From: Pseudomonadales bacterium | Lineage (GTDB): Bacteria > Pseudomonadota > Gammaproteobacteria > Pseudomonadales > DT-91 | Assembly (NCBI GenBank): GCA_013215025.1 | Contig: JABSRR010000174.1 | Span: 1-6,543, forward strand | Length of the DNA stretch: 6,543 nt | Direction: 5' to 3' | Part shown: piece after piece, positions 1 to 6,325 of the stretch | How positions within the stretch are numbered: the first letter of the stretch is position 1 | How the letters are laid out: the number at the start of each line of letters is the position of its first letter | Program-made: the position numbers and the translations under genes | Notes under the pieces: generated by a model | Told to the model about the DNA's origin: nothing | Database searches by the model: none | Seen by the model: only the letters and a program-made list of their open reading frames with translations

Positions 1-408
1 AAATTGTATACGGTAGTTTTTATTTTCGCCCAGCAAGTTCTGTGATTGTTGATAATCAGCATCGATAATCACCCCATCTTTAATAGAGAATCGTGCGCTA
101 TCTTTAATAGTTCCCAGCAGGCTAATGATCGATTGGTTTGCATGCCATTGTTGTTTATCGCGATGAAGTTGCTGTGTTGCGACTAATTCAAAACCATTAA
201 TATTGGCATGGTAGCGGGCCTTGGAGGGCAGCAGGCTCTGACTGATGTCAAGGTTTTCACTCGTCTTATCAACATTAGCAGCATTAGCGCTATTGCTAAG
301 CACAGCAACAAGGGGGATTAGGCAGAGTAGCCATAAACAGAAAAATTTGCTGATGTTAACAGCGGCTATGGTGAACTGCCTTTCAAGCAGTCTCAAATTG
401 CACACCAT
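1..408 (-). CDS. DUF3108-type exported protein, N-terminal 136 residues (runs off left edge)
   Basis: The function is not known. The open frame reads leftward off the window, so only the first 136 residues are visible; DUF3108 proteins are usually roughly 230-260 residues. The only ATG after the upstream in-frame stop is at 408, which puts the start 26 bases inside purN. From this start there is a long basic N-terminus, then a hydrophobic core at residues 22-37 (key residues FFCLWLLCLIPLVAVL) and an AxA-like site SNSANA ending near residue 43. This suggests Sec export to the periplasm or envelope. The mature part has the pattern expected for the family: a Tyr-x-Ala-x-Ile-x-Gly-Phe strand near residue 65, then a Trp-containing strand and SLLGTIKDSARF. 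Assignment rests on this pattern and on position after purN, where a DUF3108 gene sits in Pseudomonas. The start is uncertain because the best purine-rich ribosome site (GAAAGG, 379-384) lies downstream of the ATG and faces an ATA codon. Confidence 0.72.
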   Translation of the reverse strand, partial: MVCNLRLLERQFTIAAVNISKFFCLWLLCLIPLVAVLSNSANAANVDKTSENLDISQSLLPSKARYHANINGFELVATQQLHRDKQQWHANQSIISLLGTIKDSARFSIKDGVIIDADYQQSQNLLGENKNYRIQF

Positions 409-1033
409 GTTTGGGAATCGCTTTGCCGTCTAACCATGCTGTATTGCCATCTAATCGTAGCCGCTTCTCGACAAACCAGCAAATCACTTCTGGGTAAATC
501 TTATGTTCTTGCTGTAAGACTTTAGCTGCAAGGCTCTTCGCGTCATCGCCATCAATCGCTACTGCAGCTTGTAAAATACATGGCCCGCCATCAAGCTCAG
601 CAGTCACAAAATGCACTGTAGCCCCTGCAAAGGCATCGTTTGCATCAATAGCGCGCTGATGGGTATTTAAACCGGGATATTTCGGCAGTAGTGAAGGGTG
701 AATATTTAATAATTTCCCGGCAAATTGCTGAGTGAATGCAGGCGTCAGTATGCGCATAAAGCCTGCCAAGATTACTAAGTCTGCCTGGTAATCTTGGATG
801 ACTTGGGCTAGATGCTGGTCAAATAATTCACGCGAGGCAAATTCAGTATGATTGATACACAAAGCAGGAATACCCTGATCGGCTGCACGTTGCAGCCCAA
901 ATGCATCAGGTTTGTTAGCAATCACCGCAACGATTTCGGCCTTAGCATGAAGCCGATTGCTGTTTTTACATGCATCGATAATAGACTGTAAATTACTGCC
1001 GCTGCCTGATATCAGTACGACTAATCGCTGCAT
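383..1033 (-). CDS. purN: Phosphoribosylglycinamide formyltransferase (GAR transformylase, 10-formyl-THF dependent)
   Basis: This enzyme transfers the formyl group of 10-formyltetrahydrofolate to GAR to give FGAR, the third step of de novo purine synthesis, in the cytoplasm. The 216 residues match the family length (E. coli 212). The N-terminal Rossmann-like half starts with VVLISGSGSNLQ (residues 5-16), the glycine-rich loop that binds substrate phosphate. The catalytic triad known from E. coli PurN (Asn106, His108, Asp144) is present as Asn110 and His112 in NIHPSLLP and Asp148 in ELDGGP. The conserved His of TVHFVT is at 141, and AGFMRIL (90-96) is also typical. Its ATG shares one A with the purM stop (TAATG). 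No clear Shine-Dalgarno is visible, so translation is probably coupled to purM. All catalytic positions are intact and identity is secure. Confidence 0.97.
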   Translation of the reverse strand: MQRLVVLISGSGSNLQSIIDACKNSNRLHAKAEIVAVIANKPDAFGLQRAADQGIPALCINHTEFASRELFDQHLAQVIQDYQADLVILAGFMRILTPAFTQQFAGKLLNIHPSLLPKYPGLNTHQRAIDANDAFAGATVHFVTAELDGGPCILQAAVAIDGDDAKSLAAKVLQQEHKIYPEVICWFVEKRLRLDGNTAWLDGKAIPKHGVQFETA

Positions 1034-2115
1034 TAGCTTAACTGCACCGATGGTTCGGCTTCTGACGATGATTCAATGTGGCCAATGATTCTTGCAGACT
1101 CACCTTGCTGGTTTAGAAATTGAACAATAGCGTCAGCATCTTCAGTGTCAACACAAAGCACCATGCCAATACCGCAGTTGAAGGTGCGGTACATTTCATC
1201 TGTGGCAATATTGCCATGCTGTTGCAGCCACTGGAATATCGGTGGCAGTGTCAGGGCAGATTGCGATAATTTTGCTTGCGTATAGGCCGGCAGCACACGA
1301 GGAATATTTTCACTAAAACCACCACCCGTAATATGGGCTAATGCTTTTATATCAAATTCGGCAAATAATTTAAGCAGCGGTTTCACATAAATCTTGGTTG
1401 GTGTTAGCAATGCCTCGGCCAGAGATTGGCCTTCAAAATCCTGATGCAAATCGGCACCGCTCTGTTCGATCACTTTGCGAATTAAGGAATAGCCATTAGA
1501 ATGCGGGCCCGACGAGCTAAGGCCAATGATGGCGTTGCCGGCAGCAACCTGACTGCCGTCAATAATTTTACTTTTCTCAACCACACCAACGCAAAAGCCA
1601 GCAAGATCATAATCGCCCTTAGCATACATACCAGGCATTTCAGCTGTTTCACCACCAATCAACGCACAAGCCGATTGCAAGCAGCCCTCTGCAATACCTT
1701 CAACAACTGCCGTAGCGACATCTACATCCAGTTTGCCAGTGGCATAATAATCCAAAAAGAATAACGGCTCTGCACCCTGAACAATTAAATCATTGACACA
1801 CATCGCTACTAAATCAATACCCACAGTGCTGTGAATACCGGTTTCAAGCGCAAGTTTTAGCTTCGTGCCAACGCCGTCGGTGCCGGCAACCAAAACAGGT
1901 TGTTGATAGTGACTGGGTAATTCGCAAAGTGCACCAAAACCGCCTAAGCCTGACAATACCTCAGGCCGAGTGGTCTTTTTGACCGCCGACTTGATATTGT
2001 TAACCAAAGCATAACCTGCCTCAATATCGACGCCCGCGTCTTTATAACTGAGGGAAGATTCAGCGCTATCAAGCGATTGAGTTGTAGAAAGATGATCTGT
2101 CTTGTTATTGGACAT
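1033..2115 (-). CDS. purM: Phosphoribosylformylglycinamidine cyclo-ligase (AIR synthetase)
   Basis: PurM closes the imidazole ring, converting FGAM plus ATP to AIR, the fifth step of de novo purine synthesis. It belongs to the PurM/PurL/SelD/ThiL ATP-binding superfamily and acts as a cytoplasmic dimer. Family blocks appear in order: SYKDAGVDI (23-31), LGGFGALC (57-64), the nucleotide-binding [12 protein letters not shown] (78-89), [10 protein letters not shown] (101-110), [17 protein letters not shown] (114-130), [11 protein letters not shown] (154-164), [14 protein letters not shown] (200-213), [16 protein letters not shown] (261-276) and [12 protein letters not shown] (307-318). The length is 360 residues against 345 in E. 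coli. The excess is mainly an extra Ser/Thr/Asp-rich stretch of about 15 residues before SYKDAG. There is no in-frame alternative start downstream, so the ATG at 2115 is the only reasonable choice. No strong ribosome site precedes it. purM is the promoter-proximal gene of the purM-purN-DUF3108 operon. Confidence 0.97.
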   Translation of the reverse strand: MSNNKTDHLSTTQSLDSAESSLSYKDAGVDIEAGYALVNNIKSAVKKTTRPEVLSGLGGFGALCELPSHYQQPVLVAGTDGVGTKLKLALETGIHSTVGIDLVAMCVNDLIVQGAEPLFFLDYYATGKLDVDVATAVVEGIAEGCLQSACALIGGETAEMPGMYAKGDYDLAGFCVGVVEKSKIIDGSQVAAGNAIIGLSSSGPHSNGYSLIRKVIEQSGADLHQDFEGQSLAEALLTPTKIYVKPLLKLFAEFDIKALAHITGGGFSENIPRVLPAYTQAKLSQSALTLPPIFQWLQQHGNIATDEMYRTFNCGIGMVLCVDTEDADAIVQFLNQQGESARIIGHIESSSEAEPSVQLS

Positions 2116-2150
2116 TGTGGCAAATAGATATGTGTTAAAATTAAAGCGCC

Positions 2151-2156
2151 ATTCTA
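2151..2156 (-). promoter_or_regulatory. Candidate -10 element for the purM operon
   Basis: Read leftward, TAGAAT is followed by a GC-rich GGCGC discriminator and lies 36 bases before the purM ATG. Seventeen bases upstream the best -35 is only TAGCGA (3 of 6 to TTGACA), so this is a weak sigma-70 candidate. No PurR-like operator (palindrome around CGTTTGC) is visible, unlike E. coli purMN. The inference rests on position and one hexamer. Confidence 0.35.
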
Positions 2157-2213
2157 CCCATTTCGCACTGTGGTCGCTAGCTAAAACTTAGCCGCAACAA
2201 CGACTTAAAAGTT

Positions 2214-2224
2214 TTCCGACGGAA
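2214..2224. promoter_or_regulatory. Short perfect palindrome TTCCG-A-CGGAA in the divergent intergenic region
   Basis: Two 5-base arms flank a single A, in the middle of the spacer between purM and the DUF2066 gene. The arms are perfect but do not extend beyond five bases. A half-site match TTTCCG recurs at 2244-2249, 31 bases from TTTCCG at 2213-2218, about three helical turns. It could be an operator serving both directions, but no known regulator is recognised and a palindrome this short can arise by chance. Confidence 0.25.
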
Positions 2225-2258
2225 TATTGATCATTTCAACAAATTTCCGGGGTATTGG

Positions 2259-2285
2259 TTGCAAAAGCCCTGAACTGCTTATAAT
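2259..2285 (+). promoter_or_regulatory. Sigma-70 promoter for DUF2066-hda
   Basis: A perfect TATAAT at 2280-2285 is followed by a CGCC-containing discriminator. The upstream element is less good: TTGCAA at 2259-2264 leaves a 15-base spacer, while TTGGTT at 2255-2260 leaves 19. The predicted transcript start, near 2292, gives a leader of about 26 bases before the ATG at 2318. The leader has no obvious Shine-Dalgarno and is AT-rich (TATAAAAAATT). Confidence 0.55.
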
Positions 2286-2317
2286 CTCGCCGATTGTTGT
2301 TATAAAAAATTCAGTCT

Positions 2318-3391
2318 ATGCAGTTACATAAGATTATTCTCATCATTGCCTTGCTATTTGCTCCATTCTGCTATGCCAACAGCATGCAAGATGCTTACAC
2401 AGCCGTGATTGAGGTAAGCTCAAATAATGAGGGCAATGTAAAACGTTTTAGCCGACCAGGCTTATTGACGGTATTGCATAAAACAACTGGCCTATCTAAG
2501 CAACAGCTGTCCCAGTACAATGCTATTGCCAAAGCACTTAATAATGCCGATAGATATATTCAGCAATACAGTTTTATCGCCAAACCAACGCTTGATACCA
2601 ACAGGCTTGAGCAAGGCAGTTACTTTCTTCAATTAACATTCAACCGGCTTGCTCTATCGCAGCTCCTGCAAAGCGCTGGATTAGTTGCGAATATCACTAA
2701 ACCTAAAGTATTGGTGATTCCTCTTCTGGCAAGCGATGATTCGATTCAGCTGATGCAGCCTTCAGCTGTTGTTGCGAACGGCTCTTTCACAGCCTTACGA
2801 TTTGCCTTAATTAATACAGGCATTTCAGCTTTTATCTATCAAAGTCAGGCAATCAGTGAAATGCGCCTTAGTGCATTGTGGTCATTAGATGCATTCAGCC
2901 TAAATAATTTAAAAAGCACTCATAATGCGGATGCTATTTTACTTTTAAAGCAAACGTTAGAGGGCGAATCCATTGGTGGCTCGGTGTTTTATGCTGATAA
3001 TGCTTTGGCTCTGCAGCAACCCAAATCTCGCGTTGCAGCTATAAGCGGTAGCAATTATATGACTGCGCTACAGAATGCGTTTACACCTATCACGCAAAGC
3101 TGGAATACAAACAACCGCATGACTATGGGTGAAAATGAAGTAGCTATCTTGATTCGCGGACTTTCATCGTTTGAAGCTTATTCTCAGCTGATGGAGACGG
3201 TCGCTGCTATAGACTTTATTGAGCATGTGTATGTGCTTGAAGCGCAGCCACAACATATTTTGATCAGCGCTAAAATTAAAGCCGAGAAAAACCAGCTCAG
3301 CGCACGACTCGATGCGTTGCCAGCATTTCAGCCTGTATCATCTTCAAACGATGCAGCCGTGCTTGAATATTACTGGACTAACAGAAACTAA
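2318..3391 (+). CDS. DUF2066 domain-containing exported protein
   Basis: The molecular function is unknown; DUF2066 proteins are widespread in gammaproteobacteria next to hda or purM. The 357-residue length fits the family. Residues 1-20 form a signal peptide: charged start MQLHK, hydrophobic core IILIIALLFAPF, and a CYA-N site, so the mature protein is probably periplasmic or envelope-associated. The N-terminal part (about 25-125) has the family layout of a beta strand (YTAVIEV), a helix with RFSRPGLLTVLHKTTGLS, a helical stretch, and the strand YFLQLTFN. The segment PKVLVIPLL (128-137) corresponds to the central family motif, which more often carries Trp. A C-terminal alpha/beta segment AILIRGLSSFEAYSQLME with FIEHVYVLEAQPQ (about 276-312) also fits. 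There are no recognisable catalytic residues. It is the first gene of a two-gene unit with hda. No AI-2E-type permease gene stands between or beside them here, although one is found nearby in some relatives. Confidence 0.85.
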   Translation: MQLHKIILIIALLFAPFCYANSMQDAYTAVIEVSSNNEGNVKRFSRPGLLTVLHKTTGLSKQQLSQYNAIAKALNNADRYIQQYSFIAKPTLDTNRLEQGSYFLQLTFNRLALSQLLQSAGLVANITKPKVLVIPLLASDDSIQLMQPSAVVANGSFTALRFALINTGISAFIYQSQAISEMRLSALWSLDAFSLNNLKSTHNADAILLLKQTLEGESIGGSVFYADNALALQQPKSRVAAISGSNYMTALQNAFTPITQSWNTNNRMTMGENEVAILIRGLSSFEAYSQLMETVAAIDFIEHVYVLEAQPQHILISAKIKAEKNQLSARLDALPAFQPVSSSNDAAVLEYYWTNRN

Positions 3392-3396
3392 GAGGA
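3391..3396 (+). promoter_or_regulatory. Ribosome binding site of hda
   Basis: AGAGGA lies 11 bases upstream of the ATG at 3408 and shares its first base with the DUF2066 TAA stop. It decides the hda start: an upstream in-frame ATG at 3312 would lie inside DUF2066 and add 32 residues absent from Hda proteins. Confidence 0.7.
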
Positions 3397-3407
3397 CAGC
3401 GCTTGGC

Positions 3408-4112
3408 ATGCAGGAGAAACATCAGTTAAGCCTTGGTCTAGGGATTGAAAGCAGTACAAGCTTCGACAATTTTTTTTGTGCACAGACCAATAAATTACTG
3501 CTCAACACCCTGCGGCAGTGCATTTTGTCCGGCGAGAATGATTTTATTTATTTCTCTGGCCAAGCTGGCAGTGGTAAGACGCATTTACTCTTGGCCAGTT
3601 TGGCGCTGGCGCAGTCTGTTAAATCATCTGTATTTTATTTGCCATTGCAGGAAATGATGCAGTTTCCTGCAAAGCAGGTGTTAGACCAGCATATGGATTC
3701 TGACTTTCTTTTGATTGATGACATTGAAGCTGCGGCGCGAGCTTATGATTGGCAGCAAGCTCTGTTCGACACTTATAACCAACGAAATGAAGCAGGCAAG
3801 GCGATATTCATTGCCAGTCAAGTACCGGCTAATCAACTAAGGTTTGAGCTTGCAGATCTTAACACTCGCTTATCCGCTTGCTTAAGTTTTCAGCTAAGGC
3901 AATTGGATGAGCCAGAGTTACCGCAATATATTCAGTTTTTAGCCGAGCAGAAAGCGATGCCGCTATCTGAAGCCTGTGCGCATTTTATTTTACAGCGTGC
4001 AGGTCGCTCAATTGCCGCACTTAAATACGTGATTGATGAGCTTGATAAGGCGCAAATCTTACACGGCAAAAAAATTACCATCCCATTTATAAAATCATTA
4101 TTCGACTGGTAG
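3408..4112 (+). CDS. hda: DnaA regulatory inactivator Hda
   Basis: Hda is a DnaA-like AAA+ protein. Bound to the DNA-loaded sliding clamp, it stimulates ATP hydrolysis by DnaA and so prevents re-initiation (RIDA). The chosen start gives 234 residues, against 233 for the E. coli form. The N-terminal clamp-binding motif is QLSLGL at residues 6-11, where E. coli has QLSLPL. Walker A is GQAGSGKT (51-58), a canonical form with Lys57, whereas E. coli Hda has a diverged GREGAGRS. Walker B is LLIDDIE (101-107). The DLNTRL block carries Arg154 at the position of the E. coli Arg153 arginine finger. The sensor 2 region is QRAGRSIAALKYVIDELDKA (197-216), with Arg200. The C-terminus KKITIPFIKSL closely matches the E. 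coli end. There is no DnaA domain IV, as expected. The gene ends 5 bases from the stop of the converging receptor gene. Confidence 0.93.
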   Translation: MQEKHQLSLGLGIESSTSFDNFFCAQTNKLLLNTLRQCILSGENDFIYFSGQAGSGKTHLLLASLALAQSVKSSVFYLPLQEMMQFPAKQVLDQHMDSDFLLIDDIEAAARAYDWQQALFDTYNQRNEAGKAIFIASQVPANQLRFELADLNTRLSACLSFQLRQLDEPELPQYIQFLAEQKAMPLSEACAHFILQRAGRSIAALKYVIDELDKAQILHGKKITIPFIKSLFDW

Positions 4113-4117
4113 AGCAG

Positions 4118-6325
4118 CTAGAACGTTTTTGATAATTCAATTTGATAGCTGCGTGGCGAACCAATAAAGTAGCGAGGCGTATTGCCACTGAATGGCTGCA
4201 CATCAGCACGATCAGCATAGTTTATGTCAAATATATTTTTGATGCTGGCAGTCACATCGATTCGCCAAGGCAGTGACTGTTGAAAATACAGATTCGTTAA
4301 TGTATGCCCCGGATAAGTCTCAGAATTCTCTGGGTTTAAATAGTATTGATCAATAAATACCGCTTCTAGCGACAACTCCGATTGGAAGGGTGTAATAAAG
4401 TTTAAGCGGCCGCTCGCAAGGTTTCTTGGCGCCGTATCCATATCGTTACCTTTAATGCTGGCGTCACCCAAAAACAGCAATTGAACATTCGAGTTATACT
4501 GGTGACGGTTGTGCGTATACGCCAGCTCAAGCTCTAAGCGCTCGGCAACAAGCCAGCCACTCAAGCTCAGCTCTACCCCTTGATGCTGGGTTTTCTGCCC
4601 ATCGACATTGATGCGGTCATTGTTTTTAACAATGACATTATGCTTATCAATAAAGTAGGCGCTGATTGCATACTGCCAGTTTGGCAGGTAGGCGATATAG
4701 TTAACTTCGACACTATCTCCGCGCTCGGCTTTGATCGTATTGTCTAACTGACCCTGCTCAAGTCGGTACAGCTCAGTCGCCTGAGGCACACGATAGTGCC
4801 TAGCCAAATTTAAAGATACGCTGTGTGAACGATTAAGAGCCCAGAGCAAACCCAATTGCGATGACCAGTTCTGGTAAACATCATTATCATCCGCCGGTCT
4901 AAAATAGCGGCAATCTTGAATCGCAATCGACGCATCACAGGCACTGCCATCGGCTAGCTTATTATCATAATTAAATCGACTGTGATCGCCTCGTAAGCCT
5001 AAATCAAGCTGAAGCTGATCTAAGATGGGATAACTGGCCTCAAAAAAGATGCCTGCTACTGCTGCATCAACCCTATAGTCATAATGTTTTCCCTGAGGTA
5101 GCTTGCCGCCAAACTGATCGGCTTCAAACTGTGTTTGGCGTAAATACGCACTGCTGTAATCGAACTCAAAGCCAGTTTGCACTCGCCATGCTTGGTAATT
5201 ACGCAGATAGCTGGCTTTAAACCCTGCACTGCGGTGGCCATTTTCCTCCAACGGCTTACCGGGCAGAAAAAACATTTTAAACTCCATGTCGTTAGCACGA
5301 AGATAAGGCGTAAAAATCAGGCTGGCATTGTCTTTCGGTGAATAAACCATATCGGCGGCATAACGAAAGGCCTCAGCTTTTCGAAATGCACCGCTAGAAT
5401 CATTATCATTTTGCAAATCATCATCTTTATAGGCGTCTTCGCCGACAATATAACCTGCGGTATCTTGGTCCAGTTGCATATAGTTAATATGATGCGCTAG
5501 CGAAAAATTGTTTGCATTATGCTGCAGATATTTGATTCTTAATTTTGCCTGATCATAACCAGAATCTTTTTTATAGCCGCTATCGTCATCAATCATTGCC
5601 TGTGCGATCCACTTCTCATCTCGGTGATCAACAGCATAGCGATTCAAGCCCAAATCATTATCAAGAAAACTGAGTCGCGTTTGACGATTCGACGGTGCCA
5701 AAAATTCTGGCGATACGATATTGATAATACCGTGCAGAGTATTTGCATAACTCAGGGAACCAGCGCCGCGCAGCACTTCGATGCGATCTGCTTGCAAATA
5801 ATTAGCGTCAAAAAGCTGGTTTACATTACAAAAATTCGGTGCTCTGAGGCTGATACCGTCTTCGCTCATCATAAATGGACCACAAGCGCCTGCGCCAACA
5901 AAAACAGGGCTGCGAATAGCGGTTAAATGCTCTTGACCATTGCCGCGTGAAATCCAAATGCCAGGGCTTGCAACCACAGCTTCCGATATATGGCTTGCCA
6001 TTTGATACTGATCTGCATCAATGGCTGTGACAGCATATTGATTATTCTGCATCGGGTGGCGACTGGCTGTTACCTCGATAGTTTCCAGCTTGTCGACATT
6101 GCTTGGCTCAGCTATAGAAAGCTGGCCTTGCTTGCTTGCGTTGGTCTTGGACGAGTCCTTATTACCTAGACTCTCATTTCTTGAGTTCTCATTTCTTGAG
6201 CTCTCATTAATCGAACTCTCATTACTCGCACTCTGATTGCTTGTGGTCTGATTAGCCAGCGTTGGCAACGAGAGGTAAAGCGCCATTGCAGCCAAACATG
6301 CTGCACGACAATAGTGTTTAATCAT
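4118..6325 (-). CDS. TonB-dependent outer-membrane receptor, substrate unknown
   Basis: This is a 735-residue gated porin that would import a scarce ligand across the outer membrane using TonB-ExbBD. I chose the ATG at 6325 because it has an AAGGTG ribosome site 7 bases upstream and forms TGATG with the upstream stop; a TTG one codon earlier is possible. Residues 1-24 are a signal peptide ending LPTLA. Residues 24-58 are an Asn/Ser pentapeptide repeat linker. The TonB box is ETIEVTAS (81-88). The plug spans about 92-208 and includes DRIEVLRGAGSLSYANTLHGIINIVSP. The barrel fills the rest and ends in Phe (IELSKTF), as outer-membrane proteins do. The only mature cysteines are two likely disulfide pairs: C148/C166 in the plug and C463/C472 in a probable outer loop. 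An acidic loop (about 296-309) is rich in Asp. No siderophore, haem or cobalamin signature is evident, and any Fur site for its operon would lie outside the window. Confidence 0.93.
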   Translation of the reverse strand: MIKHYCRAACLAAMALYLSLPTLANQTTSNQSASNESSINESSRNENSRNESLGNKDSSKTNASKQGQLSIAEPSNVDKLETIEVTASRHPMQNNQYAVTAIDADQYQMASHISEAVVASPGIWISRGNGQEHLTAIRSPVFVGAGACGPFMMSEDGISLRAPNFCNVNQLFDANYLQADRIEVLRGAGSLSYANTLHGIINIVSPEFLAPSNRQTRLSFLDNDLGLNRYAVDHRDEKWIAQAMIDDDSGYKKDSGYDQAKLRIKYLQHNANNFSLAHHINYMQLDQDTAGYIVGEDAYKDDDLQNDNDSSGAFRKAEAFRYAADMVYSPKDNASLIFTPYLRANDMEFKMFFLPGKPLEENGHRSAGFKASYLRNYQAWRVQTGFEFDYSSAYLRQTQFEADQFGGKLPQGKHYDYRVDAAVAGIFFEASYPILDQLQLDLGLRGDHSRFNYDNKLADGSACDASIAIQDCRYFRPADDNDVYQNWSSQLGLLWALNRSHSVSLNLARHYRVPQATELYRLEQGQLDNTIKAERGDSVEVNYIAYLPNWQYAISAYFIDKHNVIVKNNDRINVDGQKTQHQGVELSLSGWLVAERLELELAYTHNRHQYNSNVQLLFLGDASIKGNDMDTAPRNLASGRLNFITPFQSELSLEAVFIDQYYLNPENSETYPGHTLTNLYFQQSLPWRIDVTASIKNIFDINYADRADVQPFSGNTPRYFIGSPRSYQIELSKTF
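6152..6256 (-). repeat. About seven imperfect 15-bp tandem repeats encoding an Asn/Ser-rich pentapeptide linker
   Basis: On the plus strand the unit reads CTCTCATTTCTTGAG. The copies at 6171-6185 and 6186-6200 differ at one base; those at 6201 and 6216 differ from each other at two; the outer copies at 6156, 6231 and 6246 are more diverged. In coding phase the array gives pentads at receptor residues 24-58: ANQTT, SNQSA, SNESS, INESS, RNENS, RNESL, GNKDS. Every pentad has Asn in second place. Because the unit is a multiple of three, gain or loss of a copy keeps the frame. Confidence 0.85.

Noticed and set aside
245..433. Small plus-strand open frame with a hydrophobic, signal-like start
   Set aside because: It lies exactly antisense to the signal peptide of the DUF3108 gene; the antisense of such a segment is often hydrophobic. 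It has no ribosome site and no family resemblance.
1501..1764. Plus-strand open frame opposite purM
   Set aside because: It is antisense to highly conserved purM coding sequence and its translation looks like no protein family.
2227..2239. TTGA-N5-TCAA resembling an FNR/CRP-type site upstream of DUF2066
   Set aside because: FNR sites need TTGA-N6-TCAA; here the spacing is one base short and flanking positions do not match.
3312..3407. Longer N-terminus for Hda from the ATG at 3312
   Set aside because: It would overlap DUF2066 by 80 bases and add 32 residues before the clamp motif, which in Hda sits near the very N-terminus. The AGAGGA site supports 3408.
5398..5430. Fur-box-like AT-rich stretch (ATCATTATCATTTT)
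   Set aside because: It is deep inside the receptor coding region, where it encodes the Asp/Asn-rich loop, and is not near any start.
5624..5926. Plus-strand open frame opposite the receptor plug region
   Set aside because: It is antisense to well-conserved plug coding sequence, without a start signal or a recognisable product.
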